Assembly (NCBI GenBank): GCA_963971575.1
Contig: OZ020622.1
Coordinates: 34,626,301 to 34,690,300 of the forward strand
Direction of reading: 5' to 3'
DNA from: Liopterus haemorrhoidalis
Taxonomy: Eukaryota > Arthropoda > Insecta > Coleoptera > Dytiscidae
Length of the DNA: 64,000 bases
Shown: one piece after another, positions 54,976 to 64,000 of the stretch
How the letters are laid out: every line of letters begins with the position of its first letter
Position numbering within the stretch: position 1 is the first letter of the stretch
The notes under the pieces: model-generated
The model's input: only the letters and a program-made list of their open reading frames with translations
Told to the model about the DNA's origin: nothing
The model's database searches: none
Made by a program: the position numbers and the translations under genes

Positions 54976-56364
54976 GGGCCGAGAGTTCCACCCCGAAATA
55001 GTTATTAGGTTGCTAATAAATAGGCTTATTTGTCTAATAACTTATAGTCAACATGAAGTGCTTAATAAAGTGACATATAACCAAAAACAAGTTCTTAAAA
55101 TGTGTTAAAATTTCAATTTTAATTGAAAAACAGTATAATTTTAAAATAATGTGTAGTTTTTAAACATTTCTATAATGGTGATTTTAGTGTTTTATATACA
55201 TTTTAGTTGTATTTTGACGAAATCGACGATCTGTTTGGATGAATTTATAAATTATGGACAACCGTTTTTAGAATATTTTGGGCATTTATTGTAAATGTGA
55301 TATATAAAGAACAATATATAAATATATATTTTTGGTAAGTGTTTACAACATCCCACTTCACACTTGCGCATGCGTCAAACACATGTCATTTGTTTAATAT
55401 ACAGAGATTCTAAACAAGTGGGACTGTGCAGAACTTTTATTTATGTCATTAAACTAGAAGATGGGTAGCTCGCTTCGCTCGGCTTCTTCTAACCAAACAC
55501 TTACTAACCTAACCTAACCTAAGATAGTGTTTTGTCATTAAACTAGAAGATGGTTAGCTCGCTTCTAGAAACCATTGTTTTAGAACCACTGACAATTCTT
55601 GAATTATTTAGTGTAGTCGTTATGTGCTGCCATCTGTATAAAGTTTGAAGGGGGATATTGTAAACATTGGCCATATTTTTAAATAAACATTGTCTTTTAT
55701 TTTTATATATGTATTTATTTCAATTACGATTACAACACATTACAAACAATACTTTAAGCATTACTATTTATATAAAAATGATAGAAAATAAGAAGACGGA
55801 CGCAATTATTGGCAGAATAATAAAGATGTGTGCTGAAAATTGATGATAAATTTAATTCATATTGTTTAAGGAATGTAAAATAAAGCAAAATATGGCTGTC
55901 TTCTTATTTTCAGTCACTTTTATATTATAAAATGTTATTTTTATTAACTCCTCTTCTATCTATATTGTCCTCTTTTTCTGTGATAAAATTTGTTGAACGC
56001 CGTTTAATTGTCATTTTAACAGTAACACAAAAAATATACGTAATGTCATTGAATGTAAAGTCAAACTATTTATTGTCAAAATATTTAATGTCAAAATATT
56101 CAGTGTCAAAATTTCATCTCACTTTACCTCTACAAATTTACGTATAGCTCTATCCCTCTTGCACCGTGTTACTATCTTCATAAGAAATACATTGGTAACA
56201 TAATTTTTTGTTTTTGTATTGACAAAAACAAAAAATTATGTTGCTAATAAACTATTAGAAGGATTTTGTAAGTTGGAAATCACCAATAAATTTATTAGCT
56301 TCATAAATATATTATGTGTCTAATAACTATTAGGGAGTTTATTAGGAACTGGAACTTTCGGCCC
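54976..56364. mobile_element. PIF/Harbinger-type element, 1.39 kb, TTA duplication
   Basis: GGGCCGAGAGTTCC and GGAACTTTCGGCCC are inverted ends, flanked by TTA (54973-54975 and 56365-56367). The insertion interrupts a LINE RT frame, which resumes exactly on both sides (F-K-T-I-E-G-L-R-Q-G-G). No transposase is recognised inside. It contains two copies of CATTAAACTAGAAGATGG (about 55445 and 55538) around a CCTAACCTAACCTAA telomere-like tract, and a hairpin at about 56195-56245. Confidence 0.9.
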
Positions 56365-56767
56365 TTAAAAGCATTAGATTGTTTGTTGCTGTGCATCACT
56401 ATGTTACGATTGCTTTCATAAATGTTTTTAAAGTTTCATAATGTATTTTGAATATATCGGTCAAGTTTGCATACTATACCATGAATTTATTTTAATATGA
56501 ACCATAGCGTATTCATATTCACGATTACATTATGATTGACAACAATGTATTAGAGCGTTCATTTTGAGGTGGAACATAGGAAATAAGAATAAGTAAATAC
56601 AGTAACACAATATGTATTGATAATGTAACAGTCCTCAACATTGTAGAAATACTTGGTGCGGGGCGATCAGGAAATAAAGTACGAAACAAATATGATACTT
56701 GATACAAGCTAAAATTTTCACAATACCACTGAATTACTTACTTTTTTTTCACACTTTTCAGGCTATG

Positions 56768-57010
56768 TATTGGGTTACTACATAAGTCTCTTCGCTTTTT
56801 TTTTCACCTTTTATTCAATACAATATACATTCTAAAAGAAACTTTTATTATCAAATGTATTGTCCATTATTTTCTATCATTTTGGACAAACGCTCAGGCA
56901 ATTTCATAATGCCATCTCTCCAGAAGGTTCCGTCTTTGCTCTCGAAAAATCTGTCCAGGTGAATTTTGATATTGTCCAAAGATGCGAAATTTTTTTCGTT
57001 AAGGGAATTT
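56768..57010 (-). pseudogene. mariner transposase C-terminus and right TIR (inverted partner A)
   Basis: The minus strand reads through NSLNEKNFASLDNIKIHLDR, FFESKDGTFWRDGIMKLPER and LSKMIENNGQYI to a stop, then a 3' UTR and a TTGGGTTACTACATAAGTCT end near 56768. This is the C-terminal ~60 residues of a mariner transposase of the SETMAR/Hsmar-like type. An inverted second copy lies at 61190-61505. Confidence 0.8.
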
Positions 57011-57240
57011 TGTAGAAAGTAGAACAAATTGTATAGTAAAGGAGACTTTAGTTGACAGATGACGGTTATTTAAAGCATATGGTTCAATGGGAGAGAACTA
57101 TAGCAATAAAATTTCCATTTGTGAATAGAGCCATATCATTTGTTCACAGACAAAGCTAGAAATAGAGAAAGAGATACAATTTGTTTCATTTGACAGCCCT
57201 GTCTTCCATCTAGTGGTGGGAGGTCTAAAGAGCGCGCATG

Positions 57241-58926
57241 TATTGGTGACTCAACTTAACGCGTATCCCTCTAGCGGCAAAAAAGCGAACACTTCGAAAA
57301 AGGTTACTGTCATTGTTTACGTATAATTCACCATGTGTTTTACTGTTTCTGTCCATTCTCACTCCATTTTTACAGCGAATAAAGTGATAAATTTAAGAAA
57401 AAAAGATTAAATACTCCTTGTTGTGTGTATGGTAGTCAATCACAGGAAGAACATCTTCGAATATTAGATTGAAAGATTATCAGTGATTCTAAAATTTTGT
57501 TTCTATTGAAGGGAATTTATACTGTTGATTTTAAAAAAGTTTTTAACGTTGAATTTTTCATTTTCCCTGTCTCACATGTGCAGGAAAATCGTTTAATGTT
57601 GTGTTAATTATTGTTAATATAATTAAAACCCCTTGTTATTTCATGGGAGTGTTCCATAACTGTGTTAGTTTGCAAATATTTGACAGTTTTCTTGTGTAGA
57701 ATAAATTACAAGTTCTCTTTCTATAAAATTTCTTGAGATATGTGTAGATATTAAGTATTCAAATAAATGTTTTAAGTTCAAAGTATAACATTTTATTTTC
57801 TCTGTGAGTATAAGCCGGCACCAACATACAATATATAACCTCTGAAAATATTAATTACAAGCAGCAAATGTTCTCATAAAATGGATTCACATATATTTAT
57901 ACACTTTTTTAATACTCGGTTATAATTTAAATATACTGTATACAGCAAGAAAACGTAAATTAGACCAAAAATTGATTATAAACCAATACTGTTTACATAC
58001 GTTGACAGATGACTATCCTTTTTCGTGTCAAAAGTTCACAAGGCGATAGTGAACAAGTATAACAATAGTCGCGAATACAAAGGTGTATTCGCGACTATAA
58101 TTACCGAAACGGCGCCACTATCGCTTTGTGAACTTTTGACACGAAAAAGGATAGTCATCTGTCAACGTATGTAAACAGTATTGGTTTATAATCAATTTTT
58201 GGTCTAATTTACGTTTTCTTGCTGTATACAGTATATTTAAATTATAACCGAGTATTAAAAAAGTGTATAAATATATGTGAATCCATTTTATGATAAAATT
58301 TGCTGCTTGTAAATGAATATTTTCAGAGGTTATAATGTTGGTGCCGGCTTATACTCACAGAGAAAATAAATTGTTATACTTTGAACTTAAAACATTTATT
58401 TGAATACTTAATATCTACACATATCTCAAGAAATTTTATAGAAAGAGAACTTGTAATTTATTCTACACAAGAAAACTGTCAAATATTTGCAAACTAACAC
58501 AGTTATGGAACACTCCCATGAAATAACAAGGGGTTTTAATTATATTAACAATAATTTACACAACATTAAACGATTTTCTTGCACATGTGAGACAGGGAAA
58601 ATGAAAAATTCAACGTTAAAAACTTGTTTAAAATCATCTGAACAGTATAAATTCCCTTCAATAGAAACAAAATTTTAGAATCACTGATAATCTTTCAATC
58701 TAATATTCGAAGATGTTCTTCCTGTGATTGACTACCATACACACAACAAGGAGTATTTAATCTTTTTTTCTTAAATTTATCACTTTATTCGCTGTAAAAA
58801 TGGAGTGAGAATGGACAGAAACAATAAAACACATGGTGAATTATACGTAAACAATGACAGTAACCTTTTTCGAAGTGTTCGCTTTTTTGCCGCTAGAGGG
58901 ATACGCGTTAAGTTGAGTCACCAATA
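57241..58926. repeat. 1.69-kb near-perfect palindrome
   Basis: The left arm starting TATTGGTGACTCAACTTAAC at 57241 is the reverse complement of the right arm ending at 58926. The centre is at about 58083 (TCGCGAATACAAAGGTGTATTCGCGA). Arms are ~840 bp, with only scattered mismatches and a few small indels, mostly near the centre and near 57830/58320. No long ORF or transposon protein is present. It could be a foldback transposon or a recent inverted duplication; a transcript would fold into a long hairpin RNA. Confidence 0.93.
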
Positions 58927-59131
58927 CGAACGTACGTTACAGTAAGAAGCAGACATACGTTCTTGACATCTTACATAAAACTGTGTGAAATAGATATACA
59001 TTTCGTCGGCTGAAAATAATACGGTTGTATGTCGAAGTGTATTACATTTGAGAAAACAAGCTTCAAAAATTTTGACATGGAAAAAACCAATATAAGGTTA
59101 CAATACAAGGAAGAAATTTTTTTAATAACTA

Positions 59132-59340
59132 CAGAGTGATTATTTAATGGCGAGACGACGTCACTGGAAGTTTTAATAATTTGCCGTTTCATACACATCG
59201 TAGCAGGCGATTATGCGCGCATACGCATAATCTTTTTTTCTTCATAATCATAGTTATTATAGTCATAGTATTCACCAGTATTTCTGCTAGAAGGCACGTA
59301 AAATTCGGTGACGTCGTCTCGCCATTAAATAATCACTCTG
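59132..59340. mobile_element. Tc1/mariner-type MITE, 209 bp
   Basis: CAGAGTGATTATTTAATGGC plus GAGACGACGTCA at the left is mirrored at the right, with TA on both sides. The TIRs are ~35 bp. It is noncoding, and its centre holds an alternating GCGCGCATACGC tract. Confidence 0.9.
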
Positions 59341-59685
59341 TATATATTGATATGTTATTGTCATTAACGCAAAAATAAACAACTTTGTAATTAAGAAAAA
59401 CACGAAACTTAGTACCTTAACGTTACATACAGCTTTGTAGTAAGTAATATCGGGGGGAAATTCAGTTTATAGGTAAAGCTTCAGTTTTTAGGTTTCTGAA
59501 AATTGTTTAAAAGGTACCAGAAAAGGTAAAAGAAATGTTAGTCACGTATTAAATTTTTATTTGATTAAATAACACACATTAAACAATATGCTTGCAAAAT
59601 AATAACAAATTAAACATGAATCTTACAAAAAATTAAGATAAATTAAGATAATTTGAAGTGAAACTGAAACATTCGAAATAAAAAA

Positions 59686-60623
59686 AATTGATGTGAAGTG
59701 TGAATATTCACACATTTCAGGGTTTCGCAGGTATATAATAAGTGAAGGCGGTATGCTGAGTGTGTAGGACAAATTTTACTTTATAGTAATCACGGCAAAA
59801 TGAACGATATTTTTAAAATAATTTATCGTCTGTTAATCATATAATAAGACTGGTTATTAAATTTACGCTCTTAAAAATTAAATACAACATTTGTCAAAAT
59901 ATAACTAGAATTTTGACAAAATAATTTCAACATAATACAAATGCAAAAAAAAAAACAGAAAAATAAAACTCACTCCGTCCGTACTCGAACTCGAAACCCT
60001 TCGGTTTTCCAGAGAATTTTAGCTTCCGACACCAGCGCACTAACGCGTTGCGCCATCGGACGCTTAGCTTATCAGTGTCTTACATTGGTATAACTTTTGT
60101 ACTTTGTGAACCAAAAACCACAAAAATGCGTTATTTTCCGAAAACATAATCTGATCAAAAATTCCTGTTGTACTATTTCGGTTCACACCAATATACATTA
60201 CTTGGAATTTTTTTAGATTTTTAGTTTAAACCATCTGGGCTACAGGGTGTGGGACAAAATTTTTTTTGCACAATTTTGGCAAAAATCGCATCAAAATAAT
60301 TTATTTTGCAAAAATAAAAATTTGATCGTTAATCCACGTACTAAGGGCTTTCATTTGATACCCTACTCAGAATTAAAAAAAAATATTTTTGTTTTCGATG
60401 AGCACATATTTGTTTATATTTTTAGGGGGGTATGTTTTTTAGATGTTTTAGTATTTTTCCTATGTGCGGGTCAAAGAGTTGTATAAACATGCCAAATTTC
60501 AACTCTCTAGGTTTAGCCGTTTGGCTACAATTTTAACCGAACAGACAGACAGACAGACAGACAGACAGACGACAAAATGACGGTATAAGGGTTTTTTGGT
60601 CATACCTACAAAACCCTAAAAAT
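59686..60623 (-). mobile_element. GGGTTTTG-TIR element with CTGT tract and tRNA-like module, copy 3
   Basis: This is a minus-oriented copy of ~0.94 kb. The element's left end (AGGGTTTTGTAGGTATGACC complement) is at about 60597-60618 and the (CTGT)n tract at about 60541-60570. The conserved block TGTGGGACAAAATTTTTTTT is near 60249. The tRNA-like module is at about 59985-60070 and the hairpin-plus-TTGATGTGAAG end at 59686-59725. The tRNA-like module here is different from that of copies 1 and 2 (TGGCGCAACGCGTTAGTGCG and GGTTTCGAGTTCGAGTA on the element strand). Confidence 0.8.
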
Positions 60624-60662
60624 TAAACGAAATAAATTGTATTTTTATTATTTTCTTGAGAT

Positions 60663-60884
60663 TTACTTTCTTGGCAATATTGTTTCATAATAAGATTTAT
60701 CCATAGTAGACATCCAATCCAGCATAGATTTTAAAGCGATTACCTTGTTTTCTGGTAACAGATTTTTTTTTGTAGAAACCTTAATGTCTCTAAATATATT
60801 TAACAAGTCTTCAATACCTTGTTTTATACTTTTTAATATTTTTTGTAACCCAGGTGCCCGAAAAAGATGTTTTATATTTAACAT
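60663..60884 (-). other. Unrecognised short ORF
   Basis: The 73-residue minus-strand frame is helical and lysine-rich (FRAPGLQKILKSIKQGIEDL, NIFRDIKVSTKKNLLPENKV). No family is recognised. It lacks nearby splice sites that would make it a clear exon. It may be a fragment of a transposon protein or chance. Confidence 0.25.
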
Positions 60885-61189
60885 AAAAGATGTTGTATGT
60901 CAAACATACAACCATAAATTACGAATTAAAAAAAAAAAAACAATTAAAATACAATGGTGTATGTTTTAACATACAACTATGTTTTGTAAGTTTTTTATTT
61001 TTTAGGATATACAAGTATGGTTTTCTGCTTTTTTCTCCGACACCGGTAATGTTATCTTATGGAAATTATTGGAACAAGTAGGTTACGTGACATACAACTC
61101 TATAGTATTGAAAAGTGCATTTGACAAAAAATGTCACATACAACCTTATTATTTTCAGCCGACGATTTCTTTATCGGTTCTCAATTGAT

Positions 61190-61505
61190 CAATCTGTCAA
61201 GTAAAATCTCCTTTACTATAGTCGGATGGTGCGATGTTTGGACCATATGTTCCGACTACCATTTGTTCCGCTCTCTACAAAATTCCCTTAACGGAAAAAA
61301 ATTTCGCATCTTTGAACAATATCAAAATTCACCTCTACAGATTTTTCGTGAGCAAAGACGGAACCTTCTGGAGAGATGGTATTATGAAATTGCCTGAGCG
61401 TTTGTCCAAAATGATAGAAAATAATGGACAATACATTTGATAATAAAAGTTTTTTTTAGCATGTATATTTTATTGAATAAAAGCTGAAAAAAAAACGAAC
61501 GGACT
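61190..61505 (+). pseudogene. mariner transposase C-terminus and right TIR (inverted partner B)
   Basis: The + strand carries the same mariner C-terminus as 56768-57010, in inverted orientation: KIPLTEKNFASLNNIKIHLY, then SKDGTFWRDGIMKLPERLSK and MIENNGQYI, followed by the 3' UTR and GACTTATGTAACAACCCC. Similarity to the left copy continues upstream (CAAGTAAAATCTCCTTTACT against its complement at about 57025-57050) with a 36-bp insertion. It is cut on the right by a CTAGCTACGCCACTG hAT-like end. Confidence 0.8.
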
Positions 61506-61827
61506 TATGTAACAACCCCCCCCCCCTAGCTACGCCACTGAATGGTCTGCAAGAATAGATGCGGTTAAATCAGTGGCACCACTTTTAAAGTCTTTACGAG
61601 CTAATTAAATGAATTTGATTTAATAATGCTTCCAATTGAAGCACAAACCCAGATACAGTCATTTAAAAAAGTGTAAAAAATGCAGCCGATAATGAAATCC
61701 CTACATAATTTGCAACAGATCAGCAATTAAAAGACATCTGCTGAAGAATATTTTCATACCAACGTTTTTAATAAAATCATTTATTTATTAATAGATAGAT
61801 GTGCATATAGAATTCAAACCATTTTAA

Positions 61828-62620
61828 AGGTTTTGTAGGTATGACCACCAAAAAACCCTTATAACGTCACTCATGTGTCTGTCTGTCTGTACGGTAGAAA
61901 TTGAAGCCAAACGGCTGAACATAGAAAGTTGAAATTTGGCATACTTGTACAACTTTTTGACCCACATATCGGAAAATTATAGAGAGTTCAAAAAAATACA
62001 GCGCAGGTTAAATATAAACAAATATGTATTTAATGGAAAAATAAATATATATATTTTTAATTTTGAGCGGGGTATGAAATGAAACCTTTTAATGCGTGGA
62101 TGCACATTTTTATTTTTGAAAAATCTTTCTATGGGTTTTTTGTCAATATAATGGCAAAACACTTTTGTCCCCCACCCTATTTCCCAGAAGGGTTGAACTA
62201 AAAATCTGAAAAAATCTCAATAATGTACATTGGTGTGAACCGGAATAGTTCAACAGGAAATTTTGATCAAATTGGTTTTTCGCAAAATATTGATTTTTTA
62301 GCGTCGTCGAAAAAAAAATTGTAGTATATTTTTTTAAAATTTATTGGGTGGTATCAAAAGAAAGCTCTTAAGACGTAGATAAAGGAACGGGAAGTAGTTT
62401 GTTATTTATTTTATTTTTTTAATTTTAATACGATTTTTTCCAAAAAAGTACTAAAAAATCAGTGTCCCACACCTTTTAACCCTAAGGGGTTAAATTCAAA
62501 ATCTGAAAAAATTCTGGGCAATGTATATTGCTATGAACCGGAGACGTACGAGAGGAATTTTTTATCCCATTTCGTTTTTGGAAAATATTAGAGTTTTTGT
62601 GTTACCCGACATGATTTTGA
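61828..62620 (+). mobile_element. GGGTTTTG-TIR family, diverged copy 4 with internal duplication
   Basis: AAAGGTTTTGTAGGTATGAC begins the copy, followed by a short CTGT tract (61878-61892), CCAAACGGCTGAAC and TGAACCGGAATAG. The middle part (from GGGGTATGAAATGAAA through AATGTACATTGGTGTGAACCGG) recurs about 310 bp later in diverged form (GGGTGGTATCAAAAGAAAGC ... AATGTATATTGCTATGAACC). The tRNA-like module and right end are missing. Confidence 0.65.
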
Positions 62621-63442
62621 AATACATTTTTTTTTTAATTTATATTTTATTGTGGGGATATTAAAGGAACGGTAATTGATTTTTGGAATAGATTTCATTT
62701 TGAATAAATTTTGCCAAGTATTAAGATTTTCGTTTAATATCTTAGCTAAAATTAAAAAAATATATTTGTATATACATGGATACATTTTGTTATGGGTAGA
62801 AAAGAGGTACGTGAATTTATTTTGCAAATATCGACTAGGAAAATAAATAAATAACTGGTCGATTGCTGGGATTTCATTTCTAGTAGAGAATCTGTTAGTT
62901 TTTCATATATGTAGTCGCAATATAAACAATGTCTCTGTAGGCGTTATGCTCTTGCGTGACAAAAGATCGCCTGCAGTTGGCAACACTGGATTTGGATATC
63001 TGGTCTGGATTTGAATGATTTAAAAAAAAAAAAATGCGTTAAAATATATATTATGGTATTATTAGAGATATATGTATGATGCACGGTAGAAAAAATCTAA
63101 CTGCAACCTTCTTGTCGTGCCTATTGATTTAAAGGATTTAAAACCAACACTTGTAATTGTGTTATGTAGTGACAGACATTCATCGTTTGGCCTTCTAGAC
63201 CGGGAGCTCATGACAGTTTATGGTCTCTGATTTCATACAGCATGCCTTTTGGAGGAGAGAATATTTACCCTGTGACAACAAAGACAGGAGGTACCCTCCT
63301 TTCTTGCACGTTAAACCCCTGCACGTTTTCCGGTTATATGGAAAATTGCATTTCCACTTGCACAAAAATTTTGTGTTTTTCTCTGATTTAATAATGCTTG
63401 CCCGTTTATCAAAAGAAAGTTAAAATAAATTTAAAGTCTTAA
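62621..63442. other. Intergenic sequence without recognised genes
   Basis: AT-rich DNA with no recognised coding, RNA or transposon end between a diverged TIR element and a foldback repeat. Confidence 0.45.
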
Positions 63443-63817
63443 GAATTATAGGCATACGATTCGCAGGATCCCAAAGGGCTCAAACGGTCACGTGATCTTG
63501 TAATAAAAAAGTATGATTTTCCGCGTTTTCATGCAACATGCCTATGAAAATAATTCAAGTTTGTGTCATAAGGCCCCTATAAAAGTGGCATGCGGCCCAA
63601 AAGTGGAAAATTTCGGAAAAATTTTGGGTGATTAAAATTTTCCACCCTTGGGCCAACGAGGGCCGCATGCCAATTTTTTTATAAGGGTTCTATGACACAA
63701 ACTTTAATTCTTTTCATCGGTATGCTGCATGAAAACGCGGAAAATCATATTTTTTTATTACAAGATCACGTGACCGTTTAAGCCCTTTGGGACCCTGCGA
63801 ATCGCATGCCTATAATT
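63443..63817. repeat. Foldback element, 375 bp
   Basis: AATTATAGGCATACGATTCG at the left is mirrored at the right (complement of CGAATCGCATGCCTATAATT). The arms are ~165 bp around a TTTTGGGTGATTAAAATTTT loop, and include GGTCACGTGATCTTGTAATA in both. It is noncoding. Its right end directly abuts the next GGGTTTTG-TIR copy. Confidence 0.87.
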
Positions 63818-63819
63818 TT

Positions 63820-64000
63820 TAGGGTTTTGTAGGTATGACCAAAAAATCCTTATACCGTCATTTTGTCGTCTGTCTGTCTGTCTGTCTGTATGTCTGTCTG
63901 TCTGTCTGTGTGTCTGTCTGTCTGTCTGTCTGTTCGGTAAAAATGGTAGCCAAACGGCTTAACCTAGAGCACAAATATGCACAAATATGTGCTCATCGAA
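63820..64000 (+). mobile_element. GGGTTTTG-TIR family copy 5 (runs off the window)
   Basis: TTTTTAGGGTTTTGTAGGTA opens the copy, followed by an expanded (CTGT)n tract at 63871-63933 and GGTAGCCAAACGGCTTAACC. The last bases jump to CACAAATATGTGCTCATCGA, a block normally ~100 bp further on, so this copy has a deletion. The rest lies outside the window. Confidence 0.75.

Noticed and set aside
55500..55525. Interstitial telomere
   Set aside because: Only about three CCTAA units are present; that is too short to call telomeric and may be part of the transposon.
60663..60884. Host gene exon
   Set aside because: There is no recognised family, no convincing splice borders and it is surrounded by repeats; kept only as a low-confidence ORF.
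61013..61079. Small internal exon (DIQVWFSAFFSDTGNVILWK) with AG and GT borders
   Set aside because: Two frames are open over this length, no homology is recognised, and it lies among inverted transposon remnants. The splice-site match alone is weak evidence in AT-rich DNA.

Overview
The window is AT-rich animal nuclear DNA, almost certainly from an insect. It holds one insect odorant receptor gene (7tm_6 family). The repeats are typical of insects: Tc1/mariner, hAT and PIF/Harbinger DNA transposons, LINEs that look R1-like, CR1/Jockey-like, R4/Dong-like and possibly RTE-like, and a Penelope-like element. The order cannot be fixed from the sequence; a holometabolous insect such as a beetle is a guess.

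Host genes. (1) An odorant receptor on the + strand can be assembled from six exons (6621-6839, 12417-12940, 12997-13104, 21881-21962, 23660-23818, 38094-38144). Every junction keeps phase, giving 380 codons plus a missing 5' exon. The gene spans over 31 kb because its introns (5.6, 0.06, 8.8, 1.7 and 14.3 kb) are full of transposons. (2) At 50742-50899 lies a likely first coding exon of an unrecognised small membrane-anchored protein, followed by a donor site; its other exons were not found. No rRNA, CRISPR or convincing functional tRNA gene was seen.

Layout. 1-6350: foldback repeat, LINE tails, a decayed two-gene Harbinger element and an 866-bp hAT with a perfect 8-bp target duplication. 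6621-38144: the odorant receptor gene. Intron 1 carries a reverse LINE, a Penelope piece, a D34D mariner and a D37D deletion derivative. Intron 3 carries a tRNA-like TIR element split by a Harbinger element, Jockey ORF1 and RT pieces, a 1.7-kb hAT and a SINE. Intron 4 carries a long-TIR mariner. Intron 5 carries Penelope, a second long-TIR mariner, two R1-like fragments, a nearly intact CR1-like LINE with an esterase-type ORF1 and an R4/Dong-like LINE. 38145-50700: nested hAT and Tc1 elements, including a GC-rich insert with a 222-bp tandem array. 50742-64000: the second gene's first exon, nested Tc1/Harbinger/LINE insertions, a 1.69-kb near-perfect palindrome, and more copies of the tRNA-like TIR family.

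The most unusual items are the 57241-58926 palindrome, a recurrent ~1-kb family that combines GGGTTTTG termini, a CTGT microsatellite and an internal tRNA-like module, and the receptor gene whose fifth exon lies between two copies of the same long-TIR transposon. Most transposon genes here are broken; ORF1 of the CR1-like LINE is intact.
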